This document shows, piece after piece, positions 1-10,448 of a stretch of DNA of 64,000 nucleotides. Under the pieces are notes generated by a model. It made no database searches and was not told the origin of the DNA. It worked only from the letters and a program-made list of their open reading frames with translations. How positions within the stretch are numbered: position 1 is the first letter of the stretch; each line of letters opens with the position of its first letter. Source of the stretch: Paraspadella gotoi. Its lineage: Eukaryota > Chaetognatha. Position numbers and translations under genes: made by a program. The stretch covers positions 18,306,005 to 18,370,004 of the forward strand of contig CM119268.1 of NCBI GenBank assembly GCA_051294375.1. The letters are read 5' to 3'.

Positions 1-461
1 TCATTGGGCGATCCGTTAACGTTTTCATCCACTTCAATGACCTTAGCAATGTGATCTTTCAATTGAACTTCGTTTTCATTGATGCCTTTGCGTCCGGCGT
101 CGACGTTTTCTCGTAAATGGGCCGCATCGACGCCGGTTTTGCTCGCGGCGTCAATTCCTTCTGGTTTAGTTATATTCTCGGCGGGGTCGTAGTTGCCGCC
201 GCCGCCGCCGCCGCCGCCACCGCAGCTCGTTTTTGTTTCGATTTTTATCGATCCTTCGCCGCCAATGACTCCGCCATCAAGGTCGCCTTCTACTTCAACC
301 CTTACGACACCTTCGACGCCACCTTCGACGCCACCTTCGACACCGCCATCTACGCGGCCATCGACGCGATCGAGATCTTCCTCCGTCGATTTGAAAATGG
401 ATTCAATCAGACGTTCAACTTCGAGAGAGTCACTCTCCCACGATTGACTCCGTTGCATCAG
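1..461 (-). CDS. Gene A exon 8, open to the window edge
   Basis: After the acceptor ttcacag this exon is open for 153 codons to position 1. It encodes LMQRSQSWESDSLEVERLIE, Val-Glu-Gly-Gly repeats, an eight-Gly run and a Lys/Asp/Glu-rich end. The gene continues outside the window. Confidence 0.6.
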   Translation of the reverse strand, partial: MMQRSQSWESDSLEVERLIESIFKSTEEDLDRVDGRVDGGVEGGVEGGVEGVVRVEVEGDLDGGVIGGEGSIKIETKTSCGGGGGGGGGNYDPAENITKPEGIDAASKTGVDAAHLRENVDAGRKGINENEVQLKDHIAKVIEVDENVNGSPN

Positions 462-1675
462 CTGTGAATAAAAATCAATTAAAATAAGTCAAATTAATAA
501 ATCAATCAAAATAAAATCAATCAAATCAATCAAATCAATCAATCAATACCTCGCTAACGTCGATCTCCTCGCCCACGACGCTTTCTGTGGCAGAGGCGTC
601 GCCACCGAAGATCTCTCCGTCGACGTCGAAGTCGACGAGCCGCTTGAGAGTCTCGGATGAGGGTCTTCGAGGCAGCCAGGTCTCGTCTCGGGTCTCGCTG
701 GAATCCTCCGCGGATGATTCGTCGTTTCGAGAGACGACAGGAGTTGATTCCACGATCCGATCAAGTTTCTCTTCCGGGAGGCGATCGTTTTGTGGAGAGA
801 GTTGAAGAGTTAATTTGGAATCGGGATCGACGACGAAGGATGGAACATCCGGATCAGTTAAAGCTTCAGCTGCGATAAAATGATTATCTTTCAAGATGGA
901 CTCATTTTTATTGGCAGCGTCGACTTTCGATTGGACGACGTCGACATTAGAACCCGGATCGACCGGTGAGCATAATCCGTTTTTCGTTGAAATCATTATT
1001 GGTCGAGGAAGAAGATGAAGCTTCCCTTTCGATCTCTGTTGACGAAGAGATCGAGGGAAGAATGACATCGACGGACTTCGTGGAGGAGACAGGTTCTTTC
1101 GTGTCGTTGTTTGTCGGCGGCGTAGGCAACGCGAAATCAGAGTCCGTATCAGTTCTAATTTTCGTCGGCACCTCATCCTCTCTCGCCACTTTATCCGTTA
1201 CCATCGCCTCTCTCTTCTCTTCAACGTCCGTCGGAGAGGAGATAGTTTGAGCGGAATGCGTCTTCATCGTCGCTTCCTTCGCCAACAAATTCACTTCCAA
1301 ATTCAAATCCTTTGGGTTTTTCATTTTGTCCTTCAACGGACTCATGATGCGAGACGAAAGATCCTTCAGATTATCCAAGATGTCGCTTTTCTCCATCGCT
1401 TCGTCCAGAATCAGTTTTTCCGCGATTTCTCGGTTCATTGGATCGACGCTGACAGTCACGTGACTGTCGTATTTTTCGATCGTTTCGTATTTGTTTCGTG
1501 TTTCGTCGTCGGCGTCGAGGGGCGCCGTCGGTTTGGAGACGACGACGCCGCCGACGATCGCGGCCGGCGTCGCCAAAGTCGGAGTTGACGCCGGTTTTGC
1601 CGAGACGACGGCGATGACGTCTTCGGAAGGAGACGAGGAATCGACGACGAAGGCGCGAGGGAGGGACTGTGTGTG

Positions 1676-1763
<88 letters not shown>

Positions 1764-4700
1764 AAGAGAGAGAGAATATATAAGAATATATAAAATAAAA
1801 ATTATAATCCACGGGCAAAGCATAAATTAATCAGTCAAATAATTTAAATATTAAACAAACATATTAAACAAACCCCCTCACCTTTCTGAACATCTCCTTC
1901 TTGCTCTTGGCCGTCATGTCCTCCAAGGCAGTCTGCATCTCGTCCGAGAGTCCGCCGAAGATCGAGTCGATGTCCACGCAGACTTCCTCGTAGCTTCTCG
2001 CGGGTTTGACGACCTCGTTGGCCCCACCGTTGCGGGCGTTGTCGTCGTCGTCGTCGCGGTTAGGAAAGACGACGGCTGGAATTTCGAAATATATATGAAT
2101 CGACTGTATTTATTTTTATCTGTCTGACTCACCGTCTGTCTGTTAATCTGTATGTCAGTCATTCTATCTGTCTCTCTCTCTGTCTGTTTGTTCGTCTGCC
2201 AATCTCACTTGTCTCTTCCTCGACGCTCAATCCGCTCAAGATGGTCGCCAGTTCAAGACTAAATCTCTCCATCATTTCTTCGGACGCAACGAGCGAGCTT
2301 TCCGATTTCGCCGCCGCTGCGAACACCGTCGCAGGAGCCGCCGTCGCCGACGCAGGAGCATCCGATGCTGCCGATGCTCCATCCGTCTGCAGCCCCGGCG
2401 CCGATTCGCAGAGAGCGAAGCTACGGCGCCATCGTCGCTTCAATTTTTGCAGCCTTGAGTTGAGAGGAAAAAAAACATGAACGTCTTTTGTCTTTTTTTT
2501 TCTTTCATCTAATTTTAAACTTCCTTACCTCCTTTAATAATCTGTAACACCTCAACCCACTACTTCCCTTACCCAACTTCTCCCCTTACCTTTCTAGATC
2601 AGCCTCAGACCCGCCTTTCAGGTGCTTTTCCGCGTCTCTCCAGGTGCAGAGGACCACGACGTCGTCAATCTTCTTCCTTTCGCCGTCGTCATCGTCGTCG
2701 TCGGGATCCTTGAGTCTCTCCATCCATCGTCGTCGCCATCTGACGGATGACTTGGGAATGTCCACCCCTGGAATGTATACAATGTTTATAATGTATACAA
2801 AAGTATAATACGAGGATCAAAGAATAAGCGTATAATTTTATAAAACGTAATAAACAAACATTTCTTTTTTGATTTGATTCACTCGAGTAAAACATTTTTA
2901 TCATCTCTCCTTTCCCCAAACGAACCCTTTGCGTCTCCGCTGCGTCTGAGGCTGCATTCGCGGCTGAGACTTTCGCCGCCACCGCCACCGCTTTCCAATT
3001 CCATGGAGGTGATTCCATTTTCGTCTAGGTAAGCGAAGGAGAGGGAATCTGGGGAAAATGAAAGGAATTAATGAGATATTGAAATTGAATTTATGAGACA
3101 GAAAAAAGCGAATAAATACGGAAATGTAAATATTTAGTAAAGATGAGAAATATTGTTCAAACTTGTTACTTTATAACTGTTACTTGTTAGATCATTCGTT
3201 ACTTTTTCTTGTTAACCGGGATTTCAAAGCGACTGTTTTTCACGATGACGCTGACCCAAACACACACGTGTCATATAGTTTCGAGACTGACAAGACACTA
3301 ACCATCTGTTTTAAGAATCACATATCGTACTGTTTTCGCTGAAACGAATTTCATCGACTGACTCGATATATCGTTGCCTTTCGTAATTCATGAAAAAATA
3401 GAAAGTTGTGACGCGCGAGGGCCGTTTAAATTAAAACTAGTTAAGAAATTAGGAAGTTGTCAAATGTATTGTATACAAGACAAGGTACAATTAAAAGTTA
3501 TTCAAGTGCATGCATGTAAATTAAAAACCCGCCTGGTAGAAAATTGAAAAACAATATAGGTGAGGGATAATTTATATTATACTTTTATAGTAATAGAGTA
3601 CGATATCAAAAACATATCTTACAACCTATTCGTTACCTGGCGACGACCCGGCGCTCCAGGAGGCGGCGTTCTCCAACGGCGCCATTTCCTGGCAAAACGA
3701 CGCCGACTCTCGCGACTCGCGGTAACCGGCGCCGCCGAGACAATCTCCTGGTGGCGCCGGCGCGGGCGGGGGCGGGGCGGCGTCGCCAAAGCGGGGCGCG
3801 ACGATGCGGGGAAGAGGAGGAGGAGAACGAGGAGGAGAACGAGAAGGAGATGGATGATTAGGGGAAGAACGGGGAGGCGGTTGGAAGGAAGGAATGAGTC
3901 GGACCAACCGGTAAACGACTGGGGAAGAGGAAGAGGATGAAGAGGAGGTGGAAGAGGATTCGGGCGCCGCCAGCGGGGGCGTCCCGATCGACCTCGACGG
4001 CGCCGGTGACTCTACGACGCGGCCGTGGGTCAGGATGAGCGTCAAACGGGTGAGGCGGGTAAGGCGAACCGGGGCATCGGTCGTGTTAGTGGAGGAGAGG
4101 GAGGGAGGGAGGAAGGAGGAACGCGCGGGGTTAGATTGAATTAGTGGATGAGAAGGAGGAGGAAGAGGATGAGGAGAAGGAGTAGGAGGAAAATGAGGAG
4201 GAGGAGGAAAGAAAAACGGATGAGGAAGAGAGGAGAGAGGAAGAGGACGAGGAGTAAAAGACGACGAGGCTTTAAGCGCTGGCGCCGATGGCGCTACGCC
4301 ACGAGCCGCTCTGTGGTCGATCTTGTGGTTATAGTTGTGGTCGTTTTTGTGGTTGTCGTTGTGGTTTTTTAGCCGGGATAAGCTCTTCTTACTCTCCCCG
4401 AAGTTTTCGCCAGAACTTTCCGTAGAAAATAATGACGATGAGACTCTCTCATCTTCCTCCTCCTCTTCTTCCTCTTCCTCCTCATCTCCCTCTCTCCTCC
4501 AACGCCTCGGCAAGACAATGGGCGAAGAAGGAGGAGGAAAGGAGGCCGACATGTCGGCCAAACATAGAGGAGGAAGAGAAGGAGGAAGACGACGAGGAAA
4601 GGGAGGCGAGGGAGAAGGAGAAAGAAGAGAGGACGGAGGATCGGCGGGAGGAAAGACGAGACGAATCGCGCCGAGAGCGGTGGTGGGGGTTGGTGCGGAT

Positions 4701-6289
4701 GGGCGTGGAGGGTGGGCGCGTCTGTCGTCGATTTCGGCGTCGTGGCGGCGTCGACGAGTGAATCGGAGCAGCGCCTCTGTCGTCGTTGTGGTTGTGGACG
4801 CCGTCCAAGGGAGGGAAGGATCGATGGAAGAAGCGAGGAAGGAGGAGGCGGCGAAGGAAGCGGAAACGGAAGCGAAGGAAGCGGAAGCGAAGGAAGCGGA
4901 AGCGAGCGAGGAAGACGAAACGTAGCGGCGTCGGCGTCGTCGAATAATTCCACACGGCGCGCAACCGAGGAGCGTTCGAGACGAGGATGAAGACGAACGT
5001 GCGGCGCCGCGGCGACGCGATCCTCCTTTCGGGGGTCGCGGCGTCGCGACGGGAAAAACGGCGCCTCGAGAAAAGGCGCCGATTTCTGAGCGGACGGCGT
5101 CGAATCGCGGCGCGTTTCGTGAGAGTCGACGGTGAATCGTGGCTGTTTGTTTATTTCGTTTTGTTAGTTAAGTTTCAATTTTTGGATAGAAGGGTTTTCG
5201 AGTGTTGAATGAAAGATGGTTAGTTCGTTAGATAGTGTTTTTTGAGTTTGTTGTTTATAAAGTCAGACATTTTAATGAAGGCGATAAAAAGCGGGAACAA
5301 AGTAACAACGAAAGATCACGAAAGGTTAAAAGTGAGAGGAAGAAAAAGCGAGCGAAAAGCGGGAATTAATGACGAAAAACTACGACTATAAATTTTGTTT
5401 TTGTCTTTTTTTTTTTAAATTGCTTAAAACTTTTTTTTCGAAGACAAATTAATTTAACTAAATAACATTTGTTCATTGTCTATGGTCTATTATAAAAAAT
5501 ATTTTTCAAAACTCACCCACTGAGAATCGCGGGGAAGGATTTCGTCAAACGGGGGAAGAATCGTGAATTTGTTGAATTTAATATCAGCAAAAAGCGGGAT
5601 TGCATGTCTCACTCGAGGGCGGAACCACCATGCGAAGAATTTACTTAATCGCGAATTGACGACTACCATTTATTGCAAAAGGATTTAGGGTTATTCATGC
5701 GCAGCGTAAGCTAAACATTGACGCTTTTATATTTAGACTCGATTCAGATGCTTTTGTTAATTTTGTTTCAACAAGACTTGTGACTAAAGAGACTCAAATA
5801 TCAAAATATAGAAGCACAAATACGAATTAAGCAGTTCGAAGGAAACCGTTGGACTAACATATACATTAACCTTTTTTGGTAGTAACCATAATTCCNNNNN
5901 NNNNNGAAACCGTTGGACTAATGGTAGTAACCATAATCCTTTGATTAAAACATTTGTCTCATATCATATCGCTCTTAACATGTCCCTTCCCGATCCTGCA
6001 AGAAAATGAGTTGAGTCAATCCCACCCGCGCCTTACTTTTGAGGTCGTCGTCGTCGTCGTCGCCGAAACCAATCCTCAAAATTCTTTTCTTCTTTCCTCC
6101 AGTTTTTTCTTCTCCACCTTCGTCTCTCTTGTCATCCTCACCCACGCAGATGGAAGACCTATTGCAGGCCCACGCCGTCGGGCGGGATTTTTTCGAAGCG
6201 GCGCCCGAGGCTGAAGTGGGCGTCACCGGTGGTGAAGCGGCGTCGTCGGCGTCCTGAGCTTTGGCGCCGGCGCCGGCCGTGTTTCCCAT
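1..6289 (-). CDS. Gene A: large low-complexity protein of unknown function, 8 exons, 3' end beyond window
   Basis: I assembled this gene from splice sites and reading phase. Exons, in transcript order: 6289-6142, 5142-3637, 3048-2926, 2767-2590, 2453-2209, 2075-1882, 1666-550 and 461-1. Every junction is GT-AG and the phases match (1,1,1,2,1,0,0), which is unlikely by chance. The product would exceed 1,300 residues. It starts MGNTAGAGAK (Gly at position 2, so possibly N-myristoylated), continues through a Ser/Ala/Pro/Arg-rich exon with an acidic run, and ends in Asp/Glu-rich and Gly-Val-Glu repeat sequence. No catalytic domain, membrane segment or known family is recognisable. The most conserved-looking part is the ~64-residue exon at 2075-1882 (VCVDIDSIFGGLSDEMQ). 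Exon 7 is one base too long to keep the frame. The start codon and the donor at 2926 are the least certain points. Confidence 0.6.
550..1666 (-). CDS. Gene A exon 7, with a one-base frame break near 980
   Basis: The exon begins after cacacag at the edge of a (CT)n tract and ends at GAG|gtattg. Both ends are in phase 0, but the exon is 1,117 nt long, one base more than a whole number of codons. The upstream frame ends at a stop at 947; the downstream frame is open from about 1176 to 550. The crossover falls at a five-base T run (plus strand 980-984), a typical place for a homopolymer error. The sequence is acidic and Ser/Thr-rich, without a recognised domain. Confidence 0.55.
1677..1775. repeat. 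(GA)n microsatellite in gene A intron 6
   Basis: An almost pure GA tract abutting the exon 7 acceptor; on the coding strand it supplies the pyrimidine tract. Confidence 0.95.
1882..2075 (-). CDS. Gene A exon 6
   Basis: The exon is bounded by attccag and AAAG|gtgagg. It encodes about 65 residues: an Asp run, then a compact mixed-charge segment (YEEVCVDIDSIFGGLSDEMQ followed by a Lys-rich helix). This is the best candidate for a folded or conserved motif in the gene. Confidence 0.65.
2209..2453 (-). CDS. Gene A exon 5
   Basis: The exon encodes about 82 residues: LQKLKRRWRRSFALCESAPG, an Ala-rich linker, then a helical EEMMERFSLELATILSGLSV segment. The donor is A|gtgag, phase 1, matching exon 6. 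The acceptor (actcaag) is ordinary. Confidence 0.6.
2590..2767 (-). CDS. Gene A exon 4
   Basis: The exon is bounded by attccag and AAAG|gtaagg. It encodes about 59 residues: a basic/Trp-rich start (WRRRWMERLKD), six consecutive Asp, then DDVVVLCTWRDAEKHLKGG. Its end phase 2 matches the next exon. Confidence 0.6.
2926..3048 (-). CDS. Gene A exon 3
   Basis: The exon follows a good acceptor (ttccccag). It encodes about 41 residues including SLSFAYLDENGITSMELESG and a Gly-rich run. Its 2-nt start phase pairs with the single base left by exon 2. The donor (AAGG|gttcgt) is weak and chosen for phase. Confidence 0.5.
3637..5142 (-). CDS. Gene A exon 2 (Ser/Ala/Pro/Arg-rich)
   Basis: The exon is open for 1,506 nt in one frame, from an acceptor after 5143 to the donor at 3636-3635. 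It encodes about 501 residues: Arg/Ser-rich sequence, Ala-Ser repeats, a run of about ten Glu near 4480, then Pro-rich stretches such as PLPPPSHPL. The two other frames are also open for long distances because the DNA is purine/pyrimidine-biased, so open frame alone is weak evidence here. The matching phases at both ends carry the call. Confidence 0.5.
5143..6141. other. Gene A intron 1, with a 9-N assembly gap
   Basis: AT-rich sequence with no coding signal. The gap at 5896-5904 is flanked on both sides by the same words (gaaaccgttggacta and tggtagtaaccataat), suggesting that overlapping contig ends were not merged. Confidence 0.7.
6142..6289 (-). CDS. Gene A exon 1 (start MGNTAGAG)
   Basis: This first coding exon encodes 49 codons plus one base. 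It begins with ATG and a Gly-Asn-Thr that could accept N-myristate, and ends at a strong donor (G|gtgag), phase 1. The remainder is Ala/Asp/Ser-rich with two Cys near the end. It joins the acceptor at 5143-5144 in matching phase. Confidence 0.5.
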
Positions 6290-7139
6290 TCCGAGCGAGC
6301 GAAAGAGGGTCTCGTGACTCTTGTTTAATAGATAGTATTGTACTGTTAGAGTATTTCATACAATAGGAATACAAAACATTGTTGTTACAATTTATACTGT
6401 AGGAACCTTTTTTACGTTTTGTTGTTTCATGAAACTTTATTTACCTTTTTCTGTTTTGTTACAATTTTTTCGGAGTTAATCTGTTTTCTCCACGATCACC
6501 AGTTGTTTCGGGGTTATCTTTCAAAAACAGTTTTTCACAGGCGATTTTCAAGGTTCACTGTCCTTCGCAGGCGCTCACTGGCGTTATAGATGTTCTCTTC
6601 ATTGTCGGAAAATTTATTGCATGATTGGAAAATTATCGATCTTTAGAAAAAGCAGACGTCGTTGAATCAAAGATTCATTTCTATTATTATTATATTATTT
6701 TTCTTTAATTTTTAGGCGCAACGAAGGAAATGATTGATCGCGGATCGAGCAACGATCACGTCGATGCAGTTCGTAGAAAATATTTCGATGCGCTGATCAA
6801 TACTGTAATCAGCTATTGAATACTGCATTCAACTATTGACTCAGCGGTTCATATAAATTAAAATAAACTAATCGTATTGGATACTGAATTCATTGCGTTT
6901 TCCTACTAAAAAAAAATCGACTGTATCCGGTTTATCGTTGAATTGTTTTAGGACGATCAACTCACTCATCATTTGTTGTGATTCATTCGTTGAGATCGAA
7001 ATATTTCTGAGCCTCGGAAATTAAAAAATGGGGATCAGTCAGAGATTCAACGATTTTCTTTTTCTTTCTTTTTTTTCCCTATACTTTCTTTTTCGTATTT
7101 TTTTTTCTTTGTGGTTTTTCTTTTCTCGTTTTTTGAAGC

Positions 7140-7265
7140 AACAAAAACCAGAAGGGATCCCAGACGTCGGCCCAGATCGATCGCCCTCGATCTCTTCCGA
7201 GCGTCGGGCATCTCCGATCGACGCATCCCGGACGAGCATTTGGAAGTTGTTGTTCTCATCGTCGT
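7140..7265. other. GC-rich island, possible untranslated or coding exon
   Basis: About 125 bp of GC-rich, CpG-rich sequence in AT-rich surroundings, open on both strands (minus: LVRDASIGDARRSEEIEGD). It lies upstream of gene A exon 1 and could be its 5' exon, but I see no convincing donor. Confidence 0.25.
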
Positions 7266-7431
7266 TGTTGTTGTTGTTGCTTTCCCGACACTTCAATGTT
7301 TAATACGTTAGTAAAGGGTTGTTGGAATTTACTTTACTTGCTGTTGTTGGCCTAAAATTAATATTCTAACCTTGTGGTAAATTTTAAATGTTGTTATGTT
7401 TTTATATTAACCATTTTTTCCTTACTTTTAC

Positions 7432-7525
<94 letters not shown>

Positions 7526-7834
7526 CAGACAGAAAGACGTTCAATGTTTAACGGTTACCATTAACTGCCAAAGAATAGTCTTCCTTCATTTATATTCTCC
7601 TTTCGATGTTTTTTCTCCTTTCTTCCCCATTCGTTTCTCTTCTCTAAATATCTCTCTCTTCTCTTCTTGTTCTCTCTCCTTTTCTGTTCTCTCTCTTCTC
7701 TTTTTGTTCTCTCTCTTTTCTTTTTTTTCTCTCTCTTCTCTTTTTTTATCTCTCTTCTCTTTTTTTCACTTTCTTCTCCTTTTATCTCTCTCTTTCCTTT
7801 TTCTTTTCTTTCTTTCTGTCTTTCTGTCTTTCGG

Positions 7835-7882
<48 letters not shown>

Positions 7883-7885
7883 TTT
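7432..7885. repeat. (GA)n tract followed by (TTTC)n and pyrimidine-rich sequence
   Basis: A pure GA tract runs at 7432-7521. Pyrimidine-rich DNA follows with a (TTTC)n core at about 7840-7880. Confidence 0.95.
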
Positions 7886-7889
7886 TCTC

Positions 7890-9680
7890 TTTCTTTCTCT
7901 CTTTCTTCTCTCTCTTATTTTTCTCTTTTCATTTTTTCTTTCTCTCGCTCTTCTCCTTTTCTTTCTTCCCTTTGTTTTCTTCCCTGAAAGTTTTCGATCA
8001 TCTTTCTCGCGATTTTTAATGGGAACCCATATTGCAAATAAGAAACGCCCGCGGTGGGGTAGGGAGGGGGCTGTGGAAGAGAGGGCTGTGGAAGAGGGGG
8101 CTGTGGAAGAGAGGGCAAGCCCGACGCCTCGAGGTGCTATGTACGAATGCGTAAAATGTCGATGATGGGGAAAGAATTGAGAATCCTGATTGGCGAGTAA
8201 TAGTATTCTAATTTTCCAGATTACGCTTTAGACATTAAATGTACTATTTAGTGAAAAAGTACGGCCAATTACTTACAGTAAGGTAAATAACGAAAGATCA
8301 ACGATAACGAAATATTAAAGATACAGATTCCGAGGACGATAATGAAGACGATTAATAATCTAAATAGAAATGAATACAGTGGAACGAAACGGAAAGGAAT
8401 TTGGCTTCTTTTTCTTTTCATTTTAGAGGCGCGTTTAATCTCCCTTGTAATTGTTTTCCTTCCGTCGAAAGCCAAAGAATTTCATCGAAATCACTGGGGA
8501 TAATTTGTTAAGCGATCTACAATATTAGTGCTTGTAGTGTGGAAAGATTCTAAATAACAAATTATTTAACGCTTTTCGTTTTAAGTTAGGAAATTGATAC
8601 AACCAATATAAAAATTATCCATTCATTCAATAAATAAGCTATCTTGCCCCTGACTTTTGACAGGCTTTGGTCTTTTAAGGCCTCCATCACTCTTAAAAAA
8701 TAATGATATAGCAGGTCCCTGCAAGCTTTCAATCAAGGCTCTCTCACAGTCTCGTTTATTCACTCCCAGAATACCTGGCTTCCCTATCATTATTTAATTT
8801 CTATCAAAGAAAATCTTTCAAACACGATTGTAAAATAAAAAAAAATTAACTCAACAATTGAAGCCATTTTCTCAAAGTTAAAGCCGGAAAATTTTCCTAA
8901 TGAGAAGACACTCAATGAATCGTAAAAGCGAAGAGCGATGAATACGAACCGGTAATGTAATAGAATTCACAATCCCAGCCATAATTCTGTCAATTTTCTC
9001 TCTTTCTTTTTTTTTTCTCTGCGTGAGATCCTTTTCTCTAGAAAAAAGGGAATTAGATTTAATTTTTTTTTTTTTGCGAAAACATTTATTAAACAAACCA
9101 AAAAAAATTAAATTGATGAAAAAAAAAGGTGTTTTCAAAGCATAATGAATAGAAATGAATATAAAAAACCCATATTGCTATTTAACGGTACAAAAGGAAT
9201 AAATCGCATGGCTTTGAATAAAATTATAAACAAGAATGTATGAAGCTTTTATAATATATTTTTTATATTCAGTAGTAAAACAAGTAATCCTAAAATTTTC
9301 ATAGTAATGGAAAAAAGAATCAAATAGAACTACGTATACAATAAACAAAACAAAATAAATAAAAAGGAAAAAAATATAATTTTTTTACGCTTCTAATTTT
9401 TTTCCTTTGTTTAAAAAAAAAAGAATTAAGCGGCGCGGGCAGTTAGTTTAGTCGCCCGTTTGTTAACGTCTCGACGAAATCTATTAACTTCTGGTCTTCG
9501 TTAGTTGGAGGGTGACCCCGTCTCCTCTTCGTCTCCTCTCTAAATTCAATATTTTTTTGGGGCAAGAAAAAAATATATTTTGGGGACTCGGATTTGGTTG
9601 TTTTTTTGTGTGTGTGTGGAAAAAGCCGGGGGTTTAACAGTTAAGATATTTTTAGGTCTAAACCTGGTGTAAAACCAGAA
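7890..9680. other. Intergenic AT-rich region
   Basis: No gene is seen. It holds three imperfect copies of a ~15-bp unit (ggctgtggaagaggg) at 8070-8120, a copy of dispersed repeat R2 at 8600-8800, and a GC-rich patch at 9430-9540 just upstream of the first peptide gene that could belong to its promoter. Confidence 0.6.
8600..8800 (-). repeat. Dispersed repeat R2, copy 1
   Basis: It shares long stretches with sequence at 46180-46445 in the opposite orientation, including aataaacgagactgtgag and ggacctgctat. Further copies lie at 13870 and 46520. Confidence 0.75.
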
Positions 9681-9690
9681 GATGGGAGAA

Positions 9691-9741
9691 ATGAAATTCG
9701 TAAAACGTTTAGTTTTCGTCGTCGTCTTTTTGTTGATCCAG
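9691..9741 (+). CDS. Gene B exon 1: signal peptide
   Basis: Seventeen codons with a basic start, a hydrophobic Val/Phe/Leu core and a donor CAG|gtgagg, phase 0. Signal exons of the same type open the next two genes. Confidence 0.8.
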
Positions 9742-9906
9742 GTGAGGCGACTTACCACGGGGCTTATTTCGTAAATTTGTATGCCGATTTATTTTTGATT
9801 AATGTTGTGTATTTAAAAAAAAATATTTATCTATTCATTTATTTCTTTATTTATTTCTTTATTTATCTCTTTTTACTTTTATCTATTTATTTACTTAAAA
9901 ATTCAT

Positions 9907-9997
<91 letters not shown>

Positions 9998-10361
9998 TTT
10001 TTGTTTACTTTTCAACTAATTATCTATTTGTTTACTTATGAGTCTTCTACACTTATTTTTATATTTCACGTATTTTGTTAATAATTTACTTGATTTTTTT
10101 TCTGTTCTAAAAAATATTTACTTCTATAAAATTATAAATTTCTAATAGTTAAATAATTAAATTAACGTTTTAAAGTTAAACGCCGGCGACGCGCATCCTT
10201 CGCGTTGCGCGCCGCAGCATCATCCCTGCGGCGCCGGCCATGTTCCCTGCTGCTCCGTGGCGCCCATCTGTGATTGCAACTCCTTCGGCATCTGCAACTG
10301 CAAGGCGGTGCCGGGCCCGCGTCCGCATGAGATAGTACATCCCTTGGTGAGATCACACAAG

Positions 10362-10448
<87 letters not shown>

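Noticed and set aside
7374-8165. 263-residue plus-strand frame (Arg-Glu then Leu/Ser/Phe repeats)
   Set aside because: Translation of (GA)n and (TTTC)n microsatellites; no coding signal outside them.
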